A stretch of DNA of 21,337 nucleotides from a virus. The notes beneath the pieces are model-generated. The model saw only the letters and a list, made by a program, of their open reading frames with translations. It was not told where the DNA came from and did no database searches. The stretch lies in the IMG/VR virus record IMGVR_UViG_3300010149_000231, positions 1-21,337 of that record. The stretch is one strand, 5' to 3'. How positions within the stretch are numbered: position 1 is the stretch's first letter; every line of letters begins with the position of its first letter. Positions 5,972 through 15,500 of this stretch are shown piece after piece. The position numbers and the translations under genes were made by a program.

Positions 5972-7138
5972 ATGAGTTTACCAAAAATAGCACCTTTAGC
6001 CGTACTTGTAGCTGGCGTTGCGGTCGCCGTTGACCAGCAACAGAAGAACCAAGCCAATCTCAAACAGGTTTCGGACCAAGCCAAAGCCGATTTGGACAAG
6101 TTAACTAGCGACCTAGGCGGTGATATTGGCTCAGCATTAAACCAAGCGTCAGGCGATTTAAACAGTGCCTTGGCGGCAGCAGATGCTGCATTTAATGTTG
6201 ACGGTGTAGTTGGTGCTGCTGGTGCTCCGTTATCTACAATAACATCTAAAGTTGGTAGTGGTTCATTAAGTAATATAGCTGATAATGTTGGAACAGCATT
6301 TGGTGCTGCACAAGATGGACTTAATGCAGTAGCCGGAACCACAGCTGAAATATCATCTGCAATATCTAAATTAGGTATTGGAGGCAACTTAGCATCTGGT
6401 TTCCAAGACTTTGCATCAAATGTTGGCAAAGCAGCTGGTGTTTTAAATAATTTATTAAGTCTCAAAAGAGGCGTAAATCTCCCTGCTGGTGGCGAACTTT
6501 TCGAATTCGAAGAAGGCGCCGGTGTTAAACTAGATCCTCAGAATCCAAATGATTGGCGGGTAAAAATTAATGCTAACTTTGCACACTTTGGTGCAAATCC
6601 GTTATTTAAAATTCTAGAACAGACTGGTGGAGTAGTTTTTCCATACTTGCCAGAAATAACATTTTCAACAACCGCAAACTATACACAAATAGATCCTGTA
6701 CATAATAATTATCCCTTCCAGGCTTACAAGAACTCACAAGTGGACGAGATATCGATTTCAGGAGACTTTACAGCAGAGTCAAGTAAAGATGCTGCGTACT
6801 GGATTGCAGCAACAACATTCTTTAAAGCATCAACAAAAATGTTCTTTGGAACAGGTAACCTAGCAGGTAATCCACCTATCATATGTAGACTGTATGGATA
6901 TGGTGCAAACGTCTTTGAAGGAGTTCCGGTTGTAGTTAAAAACTTCTCAGTTACACTACCTACTGATGTTGACTATATTAGATGTACAGAAGCAACTCAA
7001 GGTCCTAAACCAACTTGGGTACCAAGAAAAAGTAACATTACTGTTTCAGTACAGCCGATCTACAACAGAGAAAGTTTACGCAAGTTTTCATTGGAGCAAT
7101 ATGCTAAAGGCTCAATGGGCGGAGGAGGATTTTTATAA
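5972..7138 (+). CDS. 48: gp48-like baseplate tail-tube cap protein
   Basis: In T4, gp48 sits on the baseplate hub and starts tail-tube assembly. The conserved part here is the C-terminal half: DWRVKI (194-199), FPYLPEITF (223-231), a Y-x-x-I-D-P-V-H-N-N-Y segment (237-247), AAYWIAATTFF (274-284), and an ending SNITVSVQPIYNRESLRKFS (354-373) that parallels the end of T4 gp48 (TLEITMREIITLNRASL). At 388 residues it is slightly longer than T4's 364. Residues 1-165 are an unusual Ala/Gly/Ser-rich extension that begins with a hydrophobic stretch (5-20). Its first 240 bases or so are about 50% G+C, against roughly a third afterwards. A gp54-like identity is the main alternative, as both share a tube fold. 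It opens the late operon. Confidence 0.82.
   Translation: MSLPKIAPLAVLVAGVAVAVDQQQKNQANLKQVSDQAKADLDKLTSDLGGDIGSALNQASGDLNSALAAADAAFNVDGVVGAAGAPLSTITSKVGSGSLSNIADNVGTAFGAAQDGLNAVAGTTAEISSAISKLGIGGNLASGFQDFASNVGKAAGVLNNLLSLKRGVNLPAGGELFEFEEGAGVKLDPQNPNDWRVKINANFAHFGANPLFKILEQTGGVVFPYLPEITFSTTANYTQIDPVHNNYPFQAYKNSQVDEISISGDFTAESSKDAAYWIAATTFFKASTKMFFGTGNLAGNPPIICRLYGYGANVFEGVPVVVKNFSVTLPTDVDYIRCTEATQGPKPTWVPRKSNITVSVQPIYNRESLRKFSLEQYAKGSMGGGGFL
7121..7129 (+). promoter_or_regulatory. Strong ribosome-binding site for gp53 inside the end of gp48
   Basis: GGAGGAGGA lies about 9-10 bases before the gp53 ATG and is one of the strongest Shine-Dalgarno matches in the window. It also encodes part of the Gly run in the MGGGGFL tail of gp48, so the end of gp48 doubles as the gp53 translation signal. 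Confidence 0.75.
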
Positions 7139-7437
7139 TGGCCATATACAAAAACAATTCTCCATATAGAGATACACCTCAAAATTCTTTGTATTTAGAA
7201 TTAATGAATATTAGAGCTGTACCAGCATCAGCAAGTGATGTATTATATACAATCGAACCACACTATAATAATAGACCCGATTTGTTAGCATTTGATTTAT
7301 ACGAAGATCCAAAACTTTGGTGGGTGTTTGTACAAAGAAACATGGATACAATCAAAGATCCTATATACGATTTCAAAGCAGGAAATTCAATTTACATTCC
7401 TAAACTATCAAATCTAAAAAAGTTCTTAGGAATATAG
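7138..7437 (+). CDS. 53: gp53-like baseplate wedge subunit
   Basis: In T4, gp53 clamps neighbouring wedges around the hub. This 99-residue protein shows the family core: YTIEPHYNNRPDLLAFDLY (37-55), then LWWVFVQRNMD (60-70), DPIYDF (74-79) and a closing AG-x-x-I-x-I-P (81-88), reminiscent of LysM-type folds. It is about half the length of T4 gp53 (196), with little beyond the core. The ATG overlaps the gp48 stop (TAATG), and the next gene starts one base after its stop, so it is tightly packed in the operon. Confidence 0.9.
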   Translation: MAIYKNNSPYRDTPQNSLYLELMNIRAVPASASDVLYTIEPHYNNRPDLLAFDLYEDPKLWWVFVQRNMDTIKDPIYDFKAGNSIYIPKLSNLKKFLGI

Positions 7438-7438
7438 C

Positions 7439-10315
7439 ATGAGTGCGTTTAATAGACCTCCAAGCATACCAGATAATAAGTTAAAGCCTTTCAAAGGAAC
7501 TTTGAGGTCTGGTGAAAAAATTAGAAACATAAACGGAAAAAGTTTTGTTGTTCCAGCAGAAATAAAAAAGCCGGACGGCTCACCAACGATTAATGCATCT
7601 AATACTTTTCAAGCATCAAATATTCCTGTAGGAAGTGCAGAACTAAGAGAGAAAATAAAAGTTTTCAGTCTTGATGCTCAGTTAGAAACAATAGAACTTG
7701 CAGAAAACGCAATAGCACAAGTAATAAATGACAAAACAAAAACAGTTGATGCTGCAATTTCTAATGTAGATGATTTTGCTGATAAGAAAAATGATGCACC
7801 AGTAGGACCAGGAACACCAAGTCCTAGAAGAGATTCAGAAACACCAAATCTAATTCAAAATCCGTTAGAAAAATTTTCAACAGTTAGTTCGTTATGGACG
7901 ATGGCTGTGCTAACACCAATGCAGTATAATGATCCAAGTTCATATAGGACAGGAGATCTAGGATTTGCAGGACAAGATTTTGAAGGTGGTGGTATAACAG
8001 TTAAATCCGGAATTGTTTTTTCTGCCGCAGGGCGTGGCGACAAATATAGAACAAAAATTCAAGGTGGCAAATCACCTGAATATTTTGTTGACAACTTTAA
8101 AATGACTACAGTAATGTCAGCAACAAAAAACACAGGTAATACAAATGCAATTAACTTTGACTTTGATATATTTGAACCATACAGCATGGGATTGTTATTA
8201 GAGTCGTTGCAAGTTTCTGCACTTAAAGCAGGGTATCCTAACTACTTAGATGCTCCGTTTGTATTGCGTTTAGACTTTGTAGGATTTAGTGCAGATGGTA
8301 CAGAAGAAAAAACCATAGGTACCCAAGGGCTGAATCCAAAATACTTTGTAATGAAATTAAAGAGAGTTACCTTTGATACAAACGAATCAGGAACTACGTA
8401 CAAGGTTCAAGCGTTTCCTTACAACCATTCTGCTTACTTGGACACAGTTAATATGCTGTTCAATGACATTTCAATTACTGCTCCGGAAAAAGGTACAGTT
8501 GAAGAAATGTTAAAAACAGGACCTAAGAGCTTAGAGAAAGTACTTAACGATAATGAAAAATTGTTAGTAGAATCAGGAGCATATTCAATTCCAGATGTTT
8601 ACATCATTGATTTTCCTGAGAAATCGACAGACTTTATAACAGGTGCTAGAAAAACATCTGACACATTTACTGACGGAGATCCCGGAGCAATAGTTGACGC
8701 AGACACTCCACCGCCGGAAAGTTCTAAGGCATTTGGAAAAAATGCTGCTGCTCCTTCTCAAATAACCAAGACGTCTTTTGAATCTAACCACATAGGAAAA
8801 TCAACGTTTGGTTTTGATTCAACATCAGGTGGTAACTTTAACTGGGAAAGTTCTGCAATGTATAGAGCAGGAGATTCTAAGTACAATGAAGAAACAGGTC
8901 GTATTGATCGTTATAAAATGCAATTAGATCCTAAACAGCGTGAATTTTTCTTTACACAGAAACAGCCCTTAACTGATGTTATTACACAGACTATATTAAG
9001 TTCAAGATATGCAAAAGACGCTATTAGCGGAACTCCTGATAACCATAACCTTACACCAGAAGGATATATTAAGTGGTTTAAAATTGATGTTCAAGTAGCG
9101 TTCTTAGATTACGATCCACAGATAGGAGACTTTGCTAAACAATATACATTTAGAATTGTTCCATATTTTGTGCATCACAGTATTTTTAAAGCGCCTGGCG
9201 AAGGAGTTGACACAGCAGCATTACAAAAAACAATTGCTAAAAGATACGACTACATATATTCAGGACAAAACGTTGACGTACTTAAATTTGATATCAAGAT
9301 TAATAATTTATTCTTTGCAGGTTCTCGACCAACCCCTGAAGCTAATACTTCAAGTGAATTTAACAAAAATATTAACGGTACAGGTACTAACAAAACATTA
9401 ACTACAAACACTCCAGAAGGTACAGCAGAAGCAAAAGCACCTAACCTAGGTAAGAAAAAACTAAAACGTGATGTATCTATATTACACGAAAGTCAGAAAG
9501 GTGGTAGCGGATTCAAAGATGTTGAACAATTAGTTGCTGAAAATTTCCAGAAAGCATTTGTTGACAACAGCGCAGGTGACTTGATTACAATTGATTTAGA
9601 TATACTCGGCGATACGTACTGGATGGTTGAAAGCGGCCAAGGAAATCACATAGACGGAGCAGCACCACGTTCGCAGACAACTGATGGCGGAGAAGCTAAT
9701 TACACAGGAGGCGAAATTTATATCTTTATTAGTTTTAGAACTCCGATTGATACAAATACTGACACTGGACTTTACGAATTTGCAAATGAAAATCCAAGTC
9801 CTTTTAGCGGAATTTATAAAGTATTGAAATGTGATAGTGAATTTAAAGGCGGGCAGTTTACACAAAAACTTAGATGTATTAGAATGTCAGGTCAACCAAT
9901 TGATTACGGTGGTAAAATTCCAGATGGTTCTAAAGAAGGATTCCAAACAGAAATTGGTTCCGCACAAAAAGAAAAAACAGAAGTTGGAGAAACTCCTCCA
10001 CCAGTAAAAGTTGATAGGACAATAACAATCGAAGAAGTAGAAAAAGCAGGAGAGCAATTTGCTAATAATTTCCTTGCTAACTTTGGCTTGAGTGTAGATG
10101 GTATAGAAAAATGGGCCGCAAAATTACCTAAAGGTGATGGCGAGTTTAAATCTAAGCCTAAGAAACCTGTCTTAAAAGAATACAGAAGACAAGCCAACGG
10201 TTCGTTAGTTAACTTTAATATTGACAGAAAACAACCATTTGAAGAAAGCAAAGATAGAGAAGGAAACACTATTAGAGTTTATGATCCTAAACTACTTGAC
10301 GGAGTTAAAACTTAA
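7439..10315 (+). CDS. Large baseplate hub-type virion protein, possible gp27 counterpart
   Basis: I do not recognise this 958-residue protein by name. Its place directly before gp5 and after gp53 points to the baseplate centre, where T4 gp27 (391 residues) forms the hub with gp5; no other gene here fills that role. Visible blocks are a low-complexity N-terminus (1-140); a first folded region (about 148-345) with SLWTMAVLTPMQY (151-163) and FEPYSMGLLLESLQVSAL (245-262); a Ser/Thr/Pro/Gly-rich linker (395-475); a second region (490-628) with VQVAFLDYDPQIGDFA (551-566); and a third (690-822) with LGDTYWMV (723-730) and YIFISFRTPID (761-771), features I associate with phage hub proteins. Residues 825-958 are charged and probably extended. 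The start follows AGGA at 7428-7431. Being a gp27 counterpart is inference from position and fold style. Confidence 0.9.
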   Translation: MSAFNRPPSIPDNKLKPFKGTLRSGEKIRNINGKSFVVPAEIKKPDGSPTINASNTFQASNIPVGSAELREKIKVFSLDAQLETIELAENAIAQVINDKTKTVDAAISNVDDFADKKNDAPVGPGTPSPRRDSETPNLIQNPLEKFSTVSSLWTMAVLTPMQYNDPSSYRTGDLGFAGQDFEGGGITVKSGIVFSAAGRGDKYRTKIQGGKSPEYFVDNFKMTTVMSATKNTGNTNAINFDFDIFEPYSMGLLLESLQVSALKAGYPNYLDAPFVLRLDFVGFSADGTEEKTIGTQGLNPKYFVMKLKRVTFDTNESGTTYKVQAFPYNHSAYLDTVNMLFNDISITAPEKGTVEEMLKTGPKSLEKVLNDNEKLLVESGAYSIPDVYIIDFPEKSTDFITGARKTSDTFTDGDPGAIVDADTPPPESSKAFGKNAAAPSQITKTSFESNHIGKSTFGFDSTSGGNFNWESSAMYRAGDSKYNEETGRIDRYKMQLDPKQREFFFTQKQPLTDVITQTILSSRYAKDAISGTPDNHNLTPEGYIKWFKIDVQVAFLDYDPQIGDFAKQYTFRIVPYFVHHSIFKAPGEGVDTAALQKTIAKRYDYIYSGQNVDVLKFDIKINNLFFAGSRPTPEANTSSEFNKNINGTGTNKTLTTNTPEGTAEAKAPNLGKKKLKRDVSILHESQKGGSGFKDVEQLVAENFQKAFVDNSAGDLITIDLDILGDTYWMVESGQGNHIDGAAPRSQTTDGGEANYTGGEIYIFISFRTPIDTNTDTGLYEFANENPSPFSGIYKVLKCDSEFKGGQFTQKLRCIRMSGQPIDYGGKIPDGSKEGFQTEIGSAQKEKTEVGETPPPVKVDRTITIEEVEKAGEQFANNFLANFGLSVDGIEKWAAKLPKGDGEFKSKPKKPVLKEYRRQANGSLVNFNIDRKQPFEESKDREGNTIRVYDPKLLDGVKT

Positions 10316-12096
10316 TGCCAGTTGAAAAGAGAACCAGATATAATACTCAGGCAGGAGCATTAGGCTCGGGTGCTTATCTTGCTACAGTAATTGATGTACT
10401 TGATCCTACATTCAATGGTAGACTAAAAGTTTCGCTACTCAGAGAATCTGGTAACGCAGGTAACGTTGACGGACAAACATATCTTGTAAATTATGCATCT
10501 CCATTCTTCGGACACACACCATACGAAGCATTAGGAATGAACCAAGACGACTTTAAAGATACACAACAAAGTTATGGTATGTGGGCAGTTCCACCAGATG
10601 TTGGTGTAACTGTTATGGTAATGTTCATAGAAGGTAATCCATCATCGGGTTATTGGTTTGCTTGTGTTCCTCCAAGGTTTGCTAATCATATGGTTCCTGC
10701 AATAGGTGCAGCAGATACAGATCCAACAGGTGCTAGGGGTGAAGATCAAACAAGCAATAGAGCGTCATTGGCTGCATTATCAGAAGATGACAAGAAAAAA
10801 TTCAATACAAAAATGCCTTTGCCAGTTGGAGAAATTAACAAACGATTTAATGGTCAAGGAGATCAAGAAATTGACGCTGAAAAGATTCCAAAGCCTGTAC
10901 ATCCTATAACAGATAGATTCTTCCTTCAAGGATTATTAGAAGATGATGCAAGAGGGGTTACTACTACAACTAGTAGGCGTAACAATCCTAATGCAGTATT
11001 TGGTATTAGTACTCCTGGACCTTTAGACTACGGTCCAAACGGTAAACGTATGAGACGTGGTACAAAAGAAAATCTAAGTGTTGAGATTCCTGTTACAAGA
11101 TTAGGTGGAACACAGTTTGTTATGGACGATGGTGATGATCGCTATATTAGAAAAACTTCTCCGCAAGAAGGTCCAGTAGAATATGTTGAAGCGTCAGATG
11201 CAAATACTAGTGCAGGATTACTTGACTTACCATATAACGAATACACAAGACTTAGAACAAGAACAGGACATCAACTTCTTTTACATAATTCAGAAGATTT
11301 AATTTACATAGGTAATTCAAAAGGAACTTCGTGGGTTGAGTTAACATCTAATGGTAAAGTAGATGTGTTTGCAAACGACAGTGTAAGTGTTCACTCAATG
11401 AATGATATTAATATTAAAGCAGATAGAGATATCAACATGGAAGCCGGTCGTAATGTAAACATTAAAGCAACTGCTGAATATCAAGCACCTGACAGTTTAC
11501 ATCAAGATGCAAAAATTGAAGATGCTCTTAAACAAGAAAATGGTAGAGTACAAATAGAAAGTGCATTTAATACTAATATACTAATTGGCGCCAACGGAAA
11601 AATTGAAACAAGAATGTATACAAATGCAGAAGATCTTCCTCTTGCTGGAGATTTAGATATTTCAGTTGCTGGCAACCACAGACACTTTGTTGGCGGAACT
11701 ACAGATATTCAAACAATTGGTGACAGATCAGATACACAAGCAAATTGGGACATACTTACAGGTGGTTACAATTACTTAACATCAGGCGCTAATACAGAAG
11801 TTGCATCAGGTGGAGACATTATTATGTCAGCAAGTCCTAACATACACTTTAACGGTCCAGCTGCAACAGGAGCAGCACAAGCTGACACAGCACTAACAAT
11901 TACAGATTTAATTAAATACGATAACCCATTAGTAAACCCATTAAAAGACTGGGCTACTACGAAATGGCAAGACGGAACAATAACATCTATCATGAGGCGT
12001 ATTCCTATGCACGAGCCGTGGTTACTGCATGAAAACCAAGCACCTCAGTTTGTTACAGCACTAGCAACAGATAGAGAGGAGAAACAAGATGGCTAA
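10315..12096 (+). CDS. 5: gp5-like baseplate hub and central spike, lysozyme domain not seen
   Basis: In T4, gp5 forms the cell-puncturing needle: OB-fold, lysozyme, then a triple-stranded beta-helix. Residues 18-128 fit the OB-fold (YLATVIDVLDPTFNGRLKVS at 21-40, then WAVPPDVGVTVMVMFIEG at 90-107). Residues 310-385 and 410-515 show the repetitive beta-helix pattern, as in VDVFANDSVSVHSMNDINIK (349-368), DRDINMEAGRNVNIKA (370-385) and the Gly/Asn-rich turns after 445. The C-terminus carries RRIPMHEPWLLHEN (561-574), which I recall from marine T4-like gp5 proteins. The middle (130-310), where T4 has its lysozyme (about 174-342), is polar, with no TIG-x-GH or other lysozyme signature. At 593 residues the length is close to T4 (575). 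The start overlaps the previous stop (TAATG) with GGAG ten bases ahead. Confidence 0.9.
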   Translation: MPVEKRTRYNTQAGALGSGAYLATVIDVLDPTFNGRLKVSLLRESGNAGNVDGQTYLVNYASPFFGHTPYEALGMNQDDFKDTQQSYGMWAVPPDVGVTVMVMFIEGNPSSGYWFACVPPRFANHMVPAIGAADTDPTGARGEDQTSNRASLAALSEDDKKKFNTKMPLPVGEINKRFNGQGDQEIDAEKIPKPVHPITDRFFLQGLLEDDARGVTTTTSRRNNPNAVFGISTPGPLDYGPNGKRMRRGTKENLSVEIPVTRLGGTQFVMDDGDDRYIRKTSPQEGPVEYVEASDANTSAGLLDLPYNEYTRLRTRTGHQLLLHNSEDLIYIGNSKGTSWVELTSNGKVDVFANDSVSVHSMNDINIKADRDINMEAGRNVNIKATAEYQAPDSLHQDAKIEDALKQENGRVQIESAFNTNILIGANGKIETRMYTNAEDLPLAGDLDISVAGNHRHFVGGTTDIQTIGDRSDTQANWDILTGGYNYLTSGANTEVASGGDIIMSASPNIHFNGPAATGAAQADTALTITDLIKYDNPLVNPLKDWATTKWQDGTITSIMRRIPMHEPWLLHENQAPQFVTALATDREEKQDG

Positions 12097-12526
12097 GTTA
12101 TACAATCAGAAAACAGTAGCAGTCGATCAAGCATCAATAGGAGCATCAGGCGCAACAACTTATGCTTACAAAGGATTTAGTTCAGCGAATTCAGTTGATA
12201 ACTTCAAGCTCTATGACATAGATTTAGTTAAGCAGGATATTATCAATCATTTTTACATTAGAAAAGGCGAAAAATTAGAAAATCCAAACTTTGGAACAAT
12301 TATCTGGGATATGATCTTTGAGCAATTTACACCGCAAGTTAAAGAAATGATTGCTAAAGATGTACAGGATATTATTAATTACGACCCAAGAATACAAGTT
12401 AATGCTGTAGGAATTGACAGCACTGAGCAGGGAATTAGAATCGAAGCCGATGTAACATACATACCGTTCAATGTTAAGGAGAGAATGAAGTTTAATTTTG
12501 ATAGAGATAACTCCGTTATAAACTGA
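12089..12526 (+). CDS. 25: gp25-like baseplate wedge subunit
   Basis: gp25 is the conserved sheath-initiator and wedge protein (gpW/gp25 family, TssE in type VI secretion). The hallmark GEKLENPNFGTIIWDMIFEQ (60-79) is the GER-x-P-x-FGS-type motif, followed by helical KEMIAKDVQDIINYDPRI (85-102) and a beta-rich end. The length of 145 compares with 132 in T4. Its first eight bases (ATGGCTAA) overlap the end of gp5, and AGGAG (12077-12081) precedes the ATG. The operon order gp5-gp25-gp6 agrees with its joining gp6 at the inner wedge. Confidence 0.96.
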   Translation: MAKLYNQKTVAVDQASIGASGATTYAYKGFSSANSVDNFKLYDIDLVKQDIINHFYIRKGEKLENPNFGTIIWDMIFEQFTPQVKEMIAKDVQDIINYDPRIQVNAVGIDSTEQGIRIEADVTYIPFNVKERMKFNFDRDNSVIN

Positions 12527-12544
12527 GCATATTATAAACATTGG

Positions 12545-12550
12545 TAAATA
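12545..12550 (+). promoter_or_regulatory. Possible internal late promoter before gp6 (TAAATA)
   Basis: The 41-bp gap between gp25 and gp6 is the only real gap in the plus-strand operon. It holds GGTAAATAC, matching six of the seven bases of ATAAATA, 18 bp before the gp6 ATG and partly ahead of AGGA (12557-12560). It may give extra late transcription of gp6 and the next gene. The first base departs from the box seen upstream of gp48. Confidence 0.35.
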
Positions 12551-12567
12551 CAGCATAGGAACTAATA

Positions 12568-15500
12568 ATGAGCACAACGTCAAGACAAAACAATTTATTA
12601 CTTAACGAAGACTGGACAAGAATCTACCAGACTTTCGCTAATGCTGATTTCAAATCTTACGATTTTGAAAATCTAAGACGTGTGATCATCACTTACCTAA
12701 GAGAAAACTATCCAGAAGATTTTAACGATTACATTGAAAGCTCAGAGTATCTTGCACTAATTGATGCTATTGCGTTTTTAGGGCAAAGTTTATCTTTCCG
12801 TATTGATTTAGCAAGTAGAGAAAACTTTATTGAACTTGCTGAACGTAAAGAAAGTGTACTACGTATTGCTAAAATGCTTAGTTATAATGCAAAGCGTAAC
12901 TTACCATCAAAAGGTTTACTTAAATTTACATCAGTTTCAACTACAGAACAATTAGTTGATAGTAATGGGCGTAATTTAGCAAGTCAAACAGTTAAATGGA
13001 ATGACCCAACTAATACAAACTGGGCAGAACAGTTTATTTTGCTTCTTGATGCTGCTATGTCTGATAACACAAAATTTGGCAGAAGCCAAGGTACAGATGT
13101 TATTCAAGGTATCCCAACAGAACAGTACAGATTTAGAACTGCTAGTACTGATGTGCCAATGTTTACTTTTAATAAAAACGTTGCAGGCAGACAAATGGTG
13201 TTTGAAATCTTAAGCACAACTTTTAAAGGTGCAGAAGAGATTTACGAGGAAGCACCTACACCTGGTAACCAACTAGGATTTCTTTACAGACAAGATAACA
13301 AAGGTCCAGCAAGTCCTAATACAGGATTTTTCATGCACTTCAAACAAGGTTCTTTGGAGTTAGCTGACTTCACAATTGATGCACCATCAACAAATGAAAA
13401 AGTTGCAGTTGATGCAAAAGGAATTAACAACGATGATGTTTGGTTGTTTGAATTACTTGCAAATGGAAGCCAAGCTCAAGAGTGGACAAAAGTATCAAGC
13501 CTTACAGGAAACAATATTGCTTACAACAGTTTGTCAGGAGACATTAGAAATATTTACGGTGTTGAAACTAAACAGAATGATATGATTGATTTAGTTTTTG
13601 CTGACGGTGTATATGGTAACTTACCTAAAGGATCTTTTAGAACTTACTATAGAATTAGTAATGGATTAAGTTATACAATTTCACCTAATGAAATGAAAAA
13701 TGTTAATATCTCAGTTGACTATGTTAACCAAGCAGGTATTGCACACACATTAACAATTGGAATGGCTTTACAGTCTACAGTTTCAACATCAACACCTACA
13801 GAATCAGTTGCATCGATTAAAAGGAATGCACCAGCAAACTATTATACACAAAATAGAATGATTACAGGTGAGGACTATAACCTTGCACCTTTAGCAACAT
13901 CACAAAATATTTTAAAAGTAAAAGCATCAAACAGAACATCAAGTGGATTGTCACGTAACTTTGATCTTATTGATGCAAGTGGAAAGTACAGTTCAGTTAA
14001 CGTATTTGGTACAGACGGATATATGTATAAAGAAGAAGATGAACAATCTCTTTCTTTTAAATTCTCAAATAGATCAGATATTATTAATTTTATTAAACAA
14101 AAAGTAGAAGGTATATTTACAGAAACAGATGTTTATAATTTCTACTTTACAAAATATGACAAAATTTTATTTACAAGTGACAACATTGTGTGGAATGCAT
14201 CAACTAACAACATTAATGAAGGCACAGGATACTTTACAAACAAAGTTGATCTGTCGTTGCTTAAAGTAGGAACATATTCTACCAATAACTTAAAATATAT
14301 TACTCCAGGAGCAAATGTTAAATTTACTGCTCCGACAGGACAATCATTTAAAGACGGATTACTAGTAACAACAGACGATACAGATTCTTCACAAAAAAGT
14401 GTTATATGGACAAAAGTTATTAGTGTTGCAGGTGATGGTACAAACGCAGGTACTGGTGCTAACGCAAAAGGCATTGGTCCTATTGTGTTTAACGATAATG
14501 TTCCTTCAGGCGCAGTTGCTTCTAGAATTGTTCCTAAGTTTGTAACAGATCTTTCAGACGCACTTGAGTCTTCAATGGTTAACCAAGCATTTGCAAATTT
14601 AAACTTTGGCCTAAGATATGATGATAAAGAATCAAGTTGGAAAATTATTCAAAATCAAAACTTAGATTTAACGTCAGCATTTAGTTTAGGTAAATCCGGT
14701 GATGTAACTAATAATAATTTAGATAGTTCATGGATTATGGCATTTGTAAAGGATAATGATCAATACATTGTACGAACACGTACACTTAACTATGTGTTTG
14801 GTAGTAAAAAACAAAACAGATTTTATTTTGATAAAAGCGAAAAAGCATACAACAGTCTAACTGGTAAAGTTGAAAAAGACGTTGTAAATGTTTTAGGTAT
14901 TAATAGTAAAAATGTTGGCACAGGATCGTTGATACAAGATTACCCATTTGAAGTTGCAGATGTAATTAAATTTGATGACGGATATGAAAGTACTAAAGAA
15001 ATTAGATTAGGCTTTAGGGATTCTGACGCAGACGGTGTTATTGACAACCCAGAGTCGTTTGTTAATGTAGTTGGCGAAGACCTTGATTTAAAATATCTTT
15101 TCTTCAAAGCAGAAAAAGACGATTATGGTACAACTGTTTATAACCTAGTTGACACAACAGTAACTCCTATTTTGGTTATTGAAAAAGAATCACTAGTTAA
15201 CGTTAATAACTATAGCGACGGACAATTAATTTATTTTTACGATAGTGCAGAAAATAGAGTTAAAAGAGTTGACAGAACAACAAATACACTTGTACTAGAA
15301 AGCACATACAGAGCAAATATTGGTAGAGACAATATTAAGTTCCAATACACACATTCAGCAAGTGAAGATAGAAGACTTGATCCTAGTGTAACAAACATTA
15401 TTGATCTTTATCTTTTAACTAGATCTTATGATACAGAATTTAGAAATTATCTAGCAGGTGCACGTACAACAGAACCAACTGCACCAACAAATGACGAACT

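Noticed and set aside
5884-6465. 193-codon open frame on the minus strand across the start of gp48 and the divergent promoter region
   Set aside because: It is antisense to the Ala/Gly-rich start of gp48, whose composition removes stops on the other strand. It would also run through the promoter region into the gp55 start, and its product is low-complexity with no family resemblance.
10702-11244. Lysozyme domain in gp5
   Set aside because: The region lies in the expected place, but no lysozyme motif is visible, so I did not annotate enzyme activity.
12275-12583. 102-codon minus-strand open frame across gp25 and the gp6 start
   Set aside because: It is antisense to strongly conserved gp25 and gp6 sequence and has a composition typical of a shadow frame.
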